This document shows, piece by piece, positions 55,986 to 63,803 of a DNA stretch of 64,000 nucleotides. Numbering within the stretch: the stretch's first letter is position 1; each line of letters begins with the position of its first letter. The DNA is taken from NCBI RefSeq assembly GCF_001590835.1, contig NZ_LTAQ01000001.1, forward strand, positions 824,622-888,621, written 5' to 3'. The DNA comes from Bacillus gaemokensis (lineage in GTDB: Bacteria > Bacillota > Bacilli > Bacillales > Bacillaceae_G). The position numbers and the translations under genes were made by a program. The notes beneath the pieces were generated by a model, which worked only from the letters and a program-made list of their open reading frames with translations, had not been told where the DNA came from and did not search any database.

Positions 55986-56173
55986 ATTTCACTAATATTT
56001 AATTGAAATTTTACAATCCAAACTGAGAAAAGGTGTACACAAATCGCAATAGCCATACATGTCCCGCTCAAAAAAGTTAAAATCGGGTGCGAGTATAAAT
56101 GCCCTAAACAATAAGACGCTCCAACGAAAAACATTGTTATGTAGATGTAAATTGCTCCATGTATTTGCTTCAT
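55967..56173 (-). CDS. Small two-helix membrane protein, unknown function
   Basis: A 68-residue protein with two hydrophobic helices (IYIYITMFFVGASYCLGHLY, LTFLSGTCMAIAICVHLFSVWIV) and an acidic C-terminus. The ATG at 56171-56173 follows AAGGGGG by seven bases. Not a recognised family. The translation of another frame here (56192 start) is poorer. Confidence 0.6.
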   Translation of the reverse strand: MKQIHGAIYIYITMFFVGASYCLGHLYSHPILTFLSGTCMAIAICVHLFSVWIVKFQLNISEMEEGTF

Positions 56174-56236
56174 ATAAGCCCCCTTTTCCCATATTATAAC
56201 ATAAATTTTCTGATTTTTCTAATTAATGTATGTTGT

Positions 56237-57256
56237 TCATTGTTTCTCAACCGTTACACCTCTTACAGCTGCTTTTATATAGGGTTCCCCTTGTAACTGT
56301 TTTAATTCCTCTGTCTTTCCTGTTACGACTATGCCGTAGATAGGTAGGTCTTTTGATGGTATATTTTGAATTTCTTTATAATATTGATTAAAATAATCGT
56401 TTGGTATACCCTCACTATTCTCTGCTAAATACTTCATATTATCCAGAAATCCTTTTGAATTTCTTGTTAAATCATTTTTAATATTTTCTTCCGCTTTTGC
56501 ATAACTCCCTTCAAAGCCAAATGCATTTATAGCCATTACAGCATTTAATACCGCACCACTCTGAGGATCTTTTAATCCTACATACGTATCGGCCTTTTTT
56601 TCATTATATGTATCAGCCCAAAACCAAACAGGTTGTATACCTTTTGGTAACATCTCTACAATTTGCTCAGCCGTATATGCTTTATCAAAAGATAACGCTA
56701 CTTCCGCAACTTTATTTTGCAGCTCTCCAATGTTTTTTAAATCATTCACATAATTTTCATACGTAACGAAAGGCAAGTAAAACCTCATTTCCCTTTGCAT
56801 TGTTTGAACATTATAATCTGGTAATTTAATAGTCTCTCTTTCTTTATTTACCTCTTCCTCATCTAACCTAACAAGATCACCATTATAGTGCATCATTCTA
56901 TAATTCCATACACCTGATTCATACATCTCATTTGCCCATTTTACTGGTTGTCCCGCTATATTTTTATAAGAGTTATATATGATGGTTCGACCTATCATAC
57001 TATTATTTAAATAAACACTACCACTAAAACGTATATTAGGCCCTTGGACAGTATGCAACGCAGCCACCTGTCTTTCCATTCTTTCAAAAGTTTGTTGTGA
57101 AAAATATGTTGTCCCTAAAAACATGCCTACTATAACTACAACAGATGCACAAATAGAAATAAGCCAGTTTCGCAAAAGCTGTTTCCGCTTCGCCCTCTTC
57201 ATCAAAGCCTTCATCTGCTTCTCATCCATATCAAGCTCAAAGTCCTTCCGACTCAT
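56237..57256 (-). CDS. Anti-sigma factor paired with the ECF sigma gene
   Basis: A 339-residue membrane protein. N-terminal cytoplasmic part (RKDFELDMDEKQMKALMKRAKRKQLLRNW), one membrane helix (LISICASVVVIVGMFLGTTYF, about 34-54) and a large extracytoplasmic domain of the sigma-regulator type (N- and C-terminal sigma-reg-like domains). It overlaps the sigma gene by 20 bases, hence translational coupling. The ATG at 57254-57256, seven bases after GGAGG, is chosen over one three bases upstream. It should bind the sigma factor through its N-terminus and release it on an envelope signal. Confidence 0.8.
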   Translation of the reverse strand: MSRKDFELDMDEKQMKALMKRAKRKQLLRNWLISICASVVVIVGMFLGTTYFSQQTFERMERQVAALHTVQGPNIRFSGSVYLNNSMIGRTIIYNSYKNIAGQPVKWANEMYESGVWNYRMMHYNGDLVRLDEEEVNKERETIKLPDYNVQTMQREMRFYLPFVTYENYVNDLKNIGELQNKVAEVALSFDKAYTAEQIVEMLPKGIQPVWFWADTYNEKKADTYVGLKDPQSGAVLNAVMAINAFGFEGSYAKAEENIKNDLTRNSKGFLDNMKYLAENSEGIPNDYFNQYYKEIQNIPSKDLPIYGIVVTGKTEELKQLQGEPYIKAAVRGVTVEKQ

Positions 57257-57746
57257 CATTCTTCCTCCTATACAATTTCTTAAATTGATTCCGTGCACGG
57301 TACAAACTTGTTTTCACTGTTTCTTCTTTCATACTTAATAAAACGGCTATTTCTTTGTAAGAGAGTTCGTATTCATATTTCAGCAATAACATATGCCGAT
57401 AGTCTTCTGTCATCGTCTCTAATATTTCCTGTACTTCTCCTTGAAGCTCACTTGTTAAAAGAACTTCGTCTAATGATTTTTGACCAATCAAGACAACTGA
57501 TTCAATTGCAACTGGATTTAATCGTTTTTCTTTTCGGTATAAATCGCGGTGCTGATTAATCGCTACGCGGAATAACCACGGTGTCAATCGTTCTAACGGT
57601 ATTTCTTCCATGAGCAGAAGAGCTTTATACAGCGTATCTTGTACAATATCTTCTGCTTCTTTTCTTTCTGCGCCAATCTTAATTAAGTATCCATAAACAG
57701 CTTTTGACTTTTCTATCAATAATGATTCAAACGTATCATGGCTCAT
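57237..57746 (-). CDS. ECF-family RNA polymerase sigma factor
   Basis: A 169-residue sigma-70 family ECF factor. Region 2 (AEDIVQDTLYKALLLMEEIPLERLTPWLFRVAINQHRDLYRKEKR, about 31-75) and region 4 (TMTEDYRHMLLLKYEYELSYKEIAVLLSMKEETVKTSLYRARNQFKKLY) are complete; region 3 is absent, as in all ECFs. Cognate anti-sigma gene is fused by overlap. It is not clearly one of the seven B. subtilis ECF factors by sequence alone. The regulon is unknown. Confidence 0.9.
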   Translation of the reverse strand: MSHDTFESLLIEKSKAVYGYLIKIGAERKEAEDIVQDTLYKALLLMEEIPLERLTPWLFRVAINQHRDLYRKEKRLNPVAIESVVLIGQKSLDEVLLTSELQGEVQEILETMTEDYRHMLLLKYEYELSYKEIAVLLSMKEETVKTSLYRARNQFKKLYRRKNDESEGL

Positions 57747-57822
57747 TCTGCACTCCCTTCTACATACTCAACGTTTGAGAGCTTAAAATGTATACAACTT
57801 TCCCCAACAATTTTTCGCACAC

Positions 57823-57850
57823 AAAAAAGCACATCCATTTTGATGCGCTC
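57823..57850 (-). terminator. Terminator of the DUF6176/GNAT/cupin operon
   Basis: AGCACATC (57828-57835) pairs with GATGCGCT (57842-57849) with one G-U pair; T6 follows on the minus strand. Confidence 0.8.
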
Positions 57851-57877
57851 CGTTCGTTACATGCAAAGAATACTATT

Positions 57878-58225
57878 CTAGTATTTCATGGCCTCTTTGA
57901 CAACATCTTGAATCATGATAACTTCTGTTTTCATATCAATGACAGGCGATTCCTCATCCATGCATTCATACCAAAACTCTACATGTTTCTTATCAACTTC
58001 ATGCTGAGAATTTTCGACGTTTGTCCCGCCTTCTCCTTGGACAGAATACCAATATAGATACTCTTCTCCATCTTTTATTTCCCGGAAAATTGTCTCTACA
58101 TACATTTTCTCGTCGTTTAATGTCAACAATACTTCTTTCATATGATTATTTAAAAACTGCATCCATTCATCAACGCGGTGACTCTTCCCTGGCTTCACTT
58201 TGAATCTTGTTAATTCGACGTTCAT
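57878..58225 (-). CDS. DUF6176-like small protein
   Basis: A 115-residue soluble protein, beginning MNVELTRFKVKPGKSHRVDEWMQFL, resembling the DUF6176 family, with IFREIKDGEEYLYWYSVQGEGG and a conserved acidic C-terminus. Function unknown. The ATG at 58223-58225 follows GGTGGAGGG. Its start lies 56 bases inside the 3' end of the GNAT gene, in another frame, an unusually long overlap. Confidence 0.7.
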   Translation of the reverse strand: MNVELTRFKVKPGKSHRVDEWMQFLNNHMKEVLLTLNDEKMYVETIFREIKDGEEYLYWYSVQGEGGTNVENSQHEVDKKHVEFWYECMDEESPVIDMKTEVIMIQDVVKEAMKY

Positions 58226-59021
58226 CTTTTCCCTCCACCTTCTTACGAACATACAAAGTGTATTCCACCGGCTGGTCAAAGCCTAATTTACTAGCAAGCC
58301 TCTGTGAAGGCATGTTATCCATATTACAATCCCAACACGGCGTAACGCCATTTTGTATACAATGTTCGATGAAATACGTTGCGACTAATCTAGCAAGCCC
58401 TCTTCCTTGATAATCTGAATCTGTTGCAATATCAATTTCAGCAAAAACATTACTCCTAAAAATTGAAACACATTCAATAACTACCTTTTGATCGTGGATA
58501 ATATAAAATCCAAAACCATTATTTAAAAAAACTTCTTTTGAACCCCAATATTCTTTATAATACCGCTCCGTAAATTCAGTACTTTTTTCTACTATGTTTT
58601 TATCAATTCGCATAACCTTGTATGTAGAATCGTCTAATCCTCTCTTTCTATCTTCAAAAATATTTCTCTGAAATAGAAATTTTTTTCTTGGAATTTTCTT
58701 CAACGAATCCTTGAAATGATTTTCAATAACCATTTCCCACTCTTTACTAGAAGTAAATAATGTGAATCGGTTTCCCTTTGTTAAAACGTCATTTTGAATA
58801 TACGAAAACAAAGTATGTTGAAAATCCTGATCATGAGTATCTCCAAACAAATAGTAAATGCCATTAGCTGTTACGATCAATCCTGCTGTTACTCTCTCAT
58901 TTACAAAAATCTCACCATTTATTATTTGATCACATACTGCATAGGCAAAAGTGGATGTTTGTTTATTTACTTCTAAAATCGGAAAAATTGTATGATATTC
59001 TGCTAATGCTAACTTCCTCAT
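58170..59021 (-). CDS. GNAT-family acetyltransferase
   Basis: A 283-residue GNAT protein of the larger, two-part type. The catalytic domain is in the C-terminal half: AEIDIATDSDYQGRGLARLVATYFIEHC holds the acetyl-CoA loop (QxxGxG/A: YQGRGLA). CNMDNMPSQRLASKLGFDQPVEYTLYV follows. The N-terminal 130 residues are a separate domain. Substrate unknown. It overlaps the cupin gene upstream by four bases (ATGA) and the next gene downstream by 56 bases. Confidence 0.85.
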   Translation of the reverse strand: MRKLALAEYHTIFPILEVNKQTSTFAYAVCDQIINGEIFVNERVTAGLIVTANGIYYLFGDTHDQDFQHTLFSYIQNDVLTKGNRFTLFTSSKEWEMVIENHFKDSLKKIPRKKFLFQRNIFEDRKRGLDDSTYKVMRIDKNIVEKSTEFTERYYKEYWGSKEVFLNNGFGFYIIHDQKVVIECVSIFRSNVFAEIDIATDSDYQGRGLARLVATYFIEHCIQNGVTPCWDCNMDNMPSQRLASKLGFDQPVEYTLYVRKKVEGKDERRINKIQSEAREESPR

Positions 59022-59350
59022 ACATTCTTCACAATAACCGTATCTGCCTCTAAGTCTTCAAAACAAAGATTCACTGTTCGCTTCAAGGCCCTTGTTCGAT
59101 GAATTGTACCCGCTGGAATCAAGATTGAATCATTCGGTTTTAATACCGCGGTTTCCCTGTCTTGAAAATCAATAAGCAATTCTCCATCTAATACGATAAA
59201 TAATTCATCCGAATTAGAATGAAAGTGCCAATCATATTCCCCTGTAAAAACTGCAATCCGTAAACCATGGTTATTCACATTTGATACAACAAAATTTTTG
59301 TGCTGTTCTGTAATATCTTTTGTTAGTTCTAATAAATTTATCTTCTTCAT
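59018..59350 (-). CDS. Cupin-domain protein
   Basis: A 110-residue single cupin. Motif 1 is EYDWHFHSNSDELFIVLDGELLIDF (His-His-Glu-type metal site, about 45-70) and motif 2 is SILIPAGTIHRTRAL with the last His. Function unknown; small cupins of this type are often sugar- or acid-binding or dioxygenase-like. The ATG at 59348-59350 follows GGGGAAAGAG; longer readings lack an RBS. It heads the cupin-GNAT-DUF6176 operon. Confidence 0.8.
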   Translation of the reverse strand: MKKINLLELTKDITEQHKNFVVSNVNNHGLRIAVFTGEYDWHFHSNSDELFIVLDGELLIDFQDRETAVLKPNDSILIPAGTIHRTRALKRTVNLCFEDLEADTVIVKNV

Positions 59351-59376
59351 CTCTTTCCCCATCCCTGAGCTATTTA

Positions 59377-59595
59377 TTATTTCGTCCAAAACCACCCGAT
59401 TGCAATAACAGTCATACAGACCCAAAAGCCCATATCCCCAACATCAAATGGCTTTTTCTGTTTTTTCTTCCTTAACTTTTTTACTTCTTCTTTCAACTCT
59501 TGTACACTTTGCTCTAAACTGACGATAGTATCCTTCATCTCATTCATTTCAATTTTGTCTTCTCTTTTTTCTTCTGGTTCTTTTGTTAAATTCAT
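59377..59595 (-). CDS. Small coiled-coil, tail-anchored membrane protein
   Basis: A 72-residue protein: charged N-terminus, a coiled coil (TIVSLEQSVQELKEEVKKLRKKKQKK, about 22-49) and one C-terminal membrane segment (GFWVCMTVIAIGWFW). No known motif. RBS AAAGGGCG, with a rather long spacing to the ATG at 59593-59595. It is 27 bases upstream of the cupin gene and may start that operon. Confidence 0.55.
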   Translation of the reverse strand: MNLTKEPEEKREDKIEMNEMKDTIVSLEQSVQELKEEVKKLRKKKQKKPFDVGDMGFWVCMTVIAIGWFWTK

Positions 59596-59826
59596 TGTTG
59601 TGCGCCCTTTCTATGATGTTCTATTCTAATGCTCTCGTTTTTTCAAAATCTATTTTCATTAGCGTCCCTCTTATTTATTCTGAATAATAAAATATTTTAA
59701 AATGAATTACTTTCATTTTTATTCCCTACCACAAGAAGAATAAATGATAGAAAATCAACAATATAATTCATGACAATCCTCTAGCGTTATTACATTATAT
59801 AACATAAATACCAATATTTTAACAAC
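59596..59826. other. AT-rich intergenic stretch before ald
   Basis: About 230 bases upstream of the small coiled-coil gene and downstream of ald. No ORF with an RBS. Promoter not assigned. Confidence 0.35.
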
Positions 59827-59859
59827 AAAAAAAGACCCTCCTTATATAAGGAAGGTCTC
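59827..59859 (-). terminator. Terminator of ald
   Basis: AGACCctCCTT (59833-59843) pairs with AAGGaaGGTCT (59848-59858), with T-run on the minus strand. Confidence 0.9.
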
Positions 59860-59872
59860 AAATTTATTTCTA

Positions 59873-61006
59873 TTATGATAAAGCAGGAGCTTTTTCTAGA
59901 AGCTCTTTCGCGTCAGCATATTGTAAGCCGTGTGCTTCTGCAACTGCTTCGAACGTTACATAACCATCTAATGTGTTAATACCTTTTAATAATGCAGTGT
60001 TGCTTAGGCAAGCTTGTTTGTAGCCTTTGTTTGCAATTTGTACTGCATATGGTACTGTCACGTTTGTTAATGCAAGAGTTGATGTACGTGGAACCGCACC
60101 AGGCATGTTTGCAACTGCATAATGAACAACGCCGTGTTTTTCATAAGTTGGGTTATCATGAGTTGTAATGCGGTCAGTTGTTTCGAAAATACCACCTTGA
60201 TCAATTGCGATATCTACTACAACAGAACCTGGTTCCATTGATTTAATCATTTCTTCAGTTACAAGTTTTGGCGCTTTTGCACCTGGAATTAATACGGCAC
60301 CAATAACAAGATCAGATTCTTTTACAGCTTCTGCAATGTTATATGGATTAGACATTAAAGTTTTTACTTGGTTACCGAAAATGTCATCTAATTGGCGAAG
60401 ACGTTCTGCACTTAAGTCGATAATTGTTACGTCAGCACCTAAACCTACTGCGATTTTCGCTGCGTTTGTACCAGCTTGACCACCGCCGACAATTGTTACT
60501 TTACCGCGTTTTACCCCTGGAACGCCTGCAAGTAAAATACCTTTGCCACCTTTATTTTTTTCAAGGAATTGCGCACCAATTTGTGCAGACATACGACCAG
60601 CTACTTCACTCATAGGTGCAAGTAATGGTAAAGAACGATTGTCTAATTGTACTGTTTCATAAGCAATTGATACTACTTTGTTATCAATTAAAGCTTTTGT
60701 TAATTCTGGTTCTGGAGCTAAGTGTAAGTATGTGAATAAAATTAAACCTTCGCGGAAATAACCGTATTCGCTTTCTACTGGCTCTTTTACCTTCATAACC
60801 ATCTCTTGATTCCATGCTTCTTCAGCAGTTTCAACAAGTTGTGCTCCAGCTTGTACGTATTCTTCATCTGTAAAGCCAGATCCTAAACCTGCACCCTTTT
60901 GAACAAAAACTTCATGACCATTGTGTACTAAATGTACAGCACCCGCTGGTGTCATTGCCACGCGGTTTTCATTGTTTTTAATTTCTGTTGGAATACCGAT
61001 ACGCAT
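59873..61006 (-). CDS. ald: Alanine dehydrogenase
   Basis: Interconverts L-alanine and pyruvate with NAD, needed for growth on alanine and for sporulation. 377 residues: [23 protein letters not shown], catalytic Lys in [10 protein letters not shown], Rossmann motif [25 protein letters not shown], and [21 protein letters not shown]. An extra cre-like site and a good promoter lie upstream. The ATG at 61004-61006 follows AAGGGGG. Confidence 0.97.
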   Translation of the reverse strand: MRIGIPTEIKNNENRVAMTPAGAVHLVHNGHEVFVQKGAGLGSGFTDEEYVQAGAQLVETAEEAWNQEMVMKVKEPVESEYGYFREGLILFTYLHLAPEPELTKALIDNKVVSIAYETVQLDNRSLPLLAPMSEVAGRMSAQIGAQFLEKNKGGKGILLAGVPGVKRGKVTIVGGGQAGTNAAKIAVGLGADVTIIDLSAERLRQLDDIFGNQVKTLMSNPYNIAEAVKESDLVIGAVLIPGAKAPKLVTEEMIKSMEPGSVVVDIAIDQGGIFETTDRITTHDNPTYEKHGVVHYAVANMPGAVPRTSTLALTNVTVPYAVQIANKGYKQACLSNTALLKGINTLDGYVTFEAVAEAHGLQYADAKELLEKAPALS

Positions 61007-61049
61007 TATTAGTTCCCCCTTGAGTTATGAAATGACCCCTGAATCATTT

Positions 61050-61064
61050 TTTAAAGCGCTTTCT
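61050..61064. promoter_or_regulatory. cre-like site downstream of the ald promoter
   Basis: TTTAAAGCGCTTTCT matches WTGNAANCGNWNNCW with one mismatch. It follows the predicted transcription start, a roadblock position for CcpA. Confidence 0.5.
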
Positions 61065-61074
61065 ACGCTCTTAT

Positions 61075-61104
61075 ATTTTAACATAATATCTCAATATTTG
61101 ACAA
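61075..61104 (-). promoter_or_regulatory. Likely promoter of ald
   Basis: TTGTCA (complement of 61099-61104), 18-base spacer, TAAAAT (complement of 61075-61080). Confidence 0.6.
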
Positions 61105-61142
61105 AAAATAATACAAGTTTTCCGATAGAATTTCCCCCTCAT

Positions 61143-61283
61143 TAATGGACAGTAATATCCCCATCTCAAGATAAAAAAAGACAAGAAACTAGGTAAGGGA
61201 TACACTGTCCGTAAATGCCCGATTGGTGAAGGCTAACCATCAGCGGGGGATGAAGCTCCCCACTGATGGAAGTTTCACTTTAT
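61143..61283. repeat. Structured intergenic repeat, bcr1-like of the B. cereus group
   Basis: About 140 bases with two stem-loops. First stem: GGACAGT and TATCCC (61147-61161) with GGGATA and ACTGTCC (61197-61210). Second stem: CCATCAG..GGGG (61237-61249) with CCCC..CTGATGG (61258-61269). It ends TTTCACTTTAT, directly at the stop of the SDR gene. It resembles the mobile bcr1-type repeats of the B. cereus group as I remember them; no TTTAT copy is visible on the left. No transposase is present. Copy number cannot be judged from one window. Confidence 0.5.
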
Positions 61284-62048
61284 CTATTTTTGTCGATATC
61301 TATGAATAACATCAACTGCCCCTGTTACTTCAATAATTGTACCGGTAATCATATCGGAATCTTCTTCGCATAGAAATGCAATCGTGCGAGCGATATCTTC
61401 ACCTGTTCCAGATCTACCAATTGGCGTCTTATCATCTTTCATCGTACGTGATTGCTGAATCGTCGCCTCTTTCATTTCACCAATAATATCCCCTGGACAA
61501 ACCATATTCGCTGTAATGCCATATTCCGCTTCTTCATAAGCAACTGTTTTCGTTAACGAAACAAGTCCTACCTTTGCAGCAGCGAATGCAGAGCGATATA
61601 TCCAGCCAGGTGCACTATCAGCTCCTTGGAATCCATAGTTAATAATGCGGCCAAAATGCTGCTCTCTCATAATTGGAACGACAAGTTTTAACAAACGAAA
61701 CACTGCAGTTAAGTTACCTTGTATCATTTCATCCCATTCATCTTCTTCATAATCAACTAGCTTTTTTCGTTCAAATACATAAGGACCTGCATTATTAATC
61801 AAAAAGTCAATCTTGCCAAAACGACTGATTGCTTCTTCTACTATTTTATGTAAATCTTCTTTTTTCGTGACATCAGCTTGTACGAACTGCAAACGTTCTT
61901 CCATATGTTTATATGTTTCTTTCATTGCTTCTACAGCCTTGATATCACTATGATATGTTACTGTTACTGAATATCCTTTAGCTAATAACTTCTCTGTTAC
62001 TTGCTTTCCTAAACCTTTCGTACCGGCCGTAATGAGCGCGTGTCTCAC
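61284..62048 (-). CDS. SDR-family protein, divergent active site (YtkK-like)
   Basis: A 254-residue Rossmann-fold protein of the short-chain dehydrogenase family. Cofactor motif ALITAGTKGLGKQV and NAG motif FLINNAGP are normal. The catalytic Ser and Tyr are not: where FabG-type enzymes have a Ser, this reads NYGFQGADS, and the YxxxK motif reads FAAAK (Phe for Tyr, Lys kept). It may therefore bind a cofactor without the usual reductase chemistry, or use other residues. The start is GTG at 62046-62048 after AAGGAGG. A structured repeat touches its stop codon. Confidence 0.85.
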   Translation of the reverse strand: MRHALITAGTKGLGKQVTEKLLAKGYSVTVTYHSDIKAVEAMKETYKHMEERLQFVQADVTKKEDLHKIVEEAISRFGKIDFLINNAGPYVFERKKLVDYEEDEWDEMIQGNLTAVFRLLKLVVPIMREQHFGRIINYGFQGADSAPGWIYRSAFAAAKVGLVSLTKTVAYEEAEYGITANMVCPGDIIGEMKEATIQQSRTMKDDKTPIGRSGTGEDIARTIAFLCEEDSDMITGTIIEVTGAVDVIHRYRQK

Positions 62049-62229
62049 AAAAATAGCCTCCTTTTTATTTCTATACTCCATATGTAACAAGTTCTTTCAT
62101 CAATTACAACTAAAAAGAATTGAAACAGATTTTTCGAAATTCTGTAACGTTTCTGGCAAGCACGTTACCATAATTTGTTTTATACTTAAGTTGTAAAAGG
62201 TTATAAAAACGAATTGGGAGGAATCTACT

Positions 62230-62688
62230 ATGAATAATACATATACAAATATTTTAATTGCAGTGGACGGTTCCAAAGAAGCAGAAAAAGCCTTTAAAAA
62301 AGCAATTCAAGTTGCGAAGCGTAACGATGCCACATTAACAATCGCTCATATCGTTGATGTAAAAGCATACTCCGCAGTAGAAGCATATAGCCGTGCGATT
62401 GCTGAGCGTGCAAATCTATTTGCAGAAGACTTATTAGAAGACTACAAAAAGACTGCAACTGAAGCTGGTCTTGAAAAAATAGAAACTGTATTAGAATTTG
62501 GTAACCCAAAATCTAAAATCTCAAAAGAAATTGCTCCAACGCATAAAATAGATTTAATCATGTGTGGTGCAACTGGTTTAAATGCTGTAGAACGCTTCTT
62601 AATTGGTAGCGTCTCTGAACATATTATTCGCTATGCGAAATGCGATGTCCTTGTTGTTCGTGGTGATGAGGAGCAAGGTGAGCTTTAA
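62230..62688 (+). CDS. Universal stress protein (UspA family)
   Basis: A 152-residue cytoplasmic UspA-fold protein. It has the ATP-binding pattern: ILIAVDGSKEAEKAFKKAI at the start and the C-terminal loop MCGATGLNAVERFLIGSVSEHIIRYAKCDVLVVR (GxxG-x9-G(S/T)-type), which suggests the ATP-binding class. RBS GGGAGG before the ATG at 62230. It is followed by a clear terminator. Function is likely stress survival. Confidence 0.92.
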   Translation: MNNTYTNILIAVDGSKEAEKAFKKAIQVAKRNDATLTIAHIVDVKAYSAVEAYSRAIAERANLFAEDLLEDYKKTATEAGLEKIETVLEFGNPKSKISKEIAPTHKIDLIMCGATGLNAVERFLIGSVSEHIIRYAKCDVLVVRGDEEQGEL

Positions 62689-62695
62689 AAATAGC

Positions 62696-62731
62696 AAAAA
62701 CACCAAGCCTTATACGGACTTGGTGTTTTTC
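62696..62731. terminator. Bidirectional terminator after the stress protein gene
   Basis: AAAAACACCAAG (62696-62707) pairs with CTTGGTGTTTTT (62719-62730). Confidence 0.95.
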
Positions 62732-63437
62732 ATTTCACATATTTCCCTATAAAAACAAGACAAGCTACGATGATAATTACAATAGCATATAGATAAGACG
62801 GAAGGAACTTTAAAGACCAAAGCCCCATCATTAGTGTAGCTACTACCAAATATGTATCTTTCGCATCCTTCATCATTTTCTTTCGAAGTAGTAGCACATA
62901 TATGTAGCCGATTGGCGGAGTTATAAAACAAAGAATATATACCAATTTAGATTTTAAATACCACTTTTGTTTTCCAAGCTGTTTTATCTCTTCTTCTACT
63001 CTCTTATTCTCTTGTTCTCTTGCCTCTCGTTCAACAGGATCTTCCTCTTCTCCTCGTTTTTCTTTCATATAAGGAATGAAGTGAAAGAAAAAATAACAAG
63101 TAAATACAATCGCACTAAATTTAATATCTAATCTTTCTAGCGGAATATGCTCACTTACAAAAGCTGCGATAACAGCTAATGAAAAACAATATGTTGTCAT
63201 CCAAAACGATCTCTTTCTCTTTTTTCGCTCTATTTCTTTTTTATCTTCAGTCTCCTGCTTTTTCTGTTTTTGTGAAAGCCATAACGAGATACAGCAATCT
63301 ACTACAAATAAACCAAAAATAAAAAGAGCAATATGTATCGTTTTTACATACGCAAGCGAAAAAGTTTCTGGAAAAGCAACATGCAGTACAATCAGCGTAT
63401 ACAAAATTAACCCTACAAAATAAATACGTCTCATCAT
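62730..63437 (-). CDS. Membrane protein of unknown function
   Basis: About 235 residues with roughly six hydrophobic helices and two highly charged loops (QKQKKQETEDKKEIERKKRKR near 57-77; EEDPVEREAREQENKRVEEEI near 130-150). No known motif. The start may be the ATG at 63435-63437 or the next codon, also ATG; the RBS AAAGGG favours the second slightly. It is convergent with the stress protein gene. Not a recognised family. Confidence 0.7.
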   Translation of the reverse strand: MMRRIYFVGLILYTLIVLHVAFPETFSLAYVKTIHIALFIFGLFVVDCCISLWLSQKQKKQETEDKKEIERKKRKRSFWMTTYCFSLAVIAAFVSEHIPLERLDIKFSAIVFTCYFFFHFIPYMKEKRGEEEDPVEREAREQENKRVEEEIKQLGKQKWYLKSKLVYILCFITPPIGYIYVLLLRKKMMKDAKDTYLVVATLMMGLWSLKFLPSYLYAIVIIIVACLVFIGKYVK

Positions 63438-63548
63438 TCATCCCTTTCTTATCTCCTAAGTATCACATTAACATACATTATTTAGAAGCCGAAGGGTAGA
63501 ATATATCTGTTCGATTACATTCACAAGACAAGAAATGAGGGATACTAC

Positions 63549-63728
63549 ATGGGAGATCATGAGCGTATTATTTTAGATGTAAATGAACAAGAAATCGATA
63601 TGCTTGATACAATCTGCTCGCATTTCAAAGAAAAACATGGTGTTGAGCTGAGTCACGGTGCTCTTCTGCGCGACTTAATGGATATTGAGTATATTCGTAT
63701 TACAGAGGATAGACATAAATACGACTGA
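63549..63728 (+). CDS. Small protein of 59 residues, unknown function
   Basis: ATG at 63549 has GAGGG seven bases upstream. The protein (MGDHERIILDVNEQEIDML at the start, LLRDLMDIEYIRITEDRHKYD at the end) is acidic and predicted helical, with the look of a small ribbon-helix or regulatory protein, but no family is certain. A perfect terminator follows, which supports a real gene. Confidence 0.65.
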   Translation: MGDHERIILDVNEQEIDMLDTICSHFKEKHGVELSHGALLRDLMDIEYIRITEDRHKYD

Positions 63729-63751
63729 AAAACTCTATGAGAACTAAATAA

Positions 63752-63788
63752 GCAAGACTGATGATAATAATCATCAGTCTTGCAGTTT
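63752..63788. terminator. Terminator after the 59-residue gene
   Basis: GCAAGACTGATGAT (63752-63765) pairs perfectly with ATCATCAGTCTTGC (63770-63783), with a four-base loop. The T-run is short. Confidence 0.8.
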
Positions 63789-63803
63789 CAACCATTTTTC
63801 TTT

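Noticed and set aside
61143-61283. Right end and guide RNA of an IS200/IS605 TnpB element
   Set aside because: The second stem recalls such ends, but no tnpB or transposase remains; a short structured repeat fits the symmetric first stem better.
62141-62172. GTAACG/CGTTAC inverted repeat upstream of the stress protein gene
   Set aside because: Six-base arms are too weak to claim an operator without comparison to relatives.
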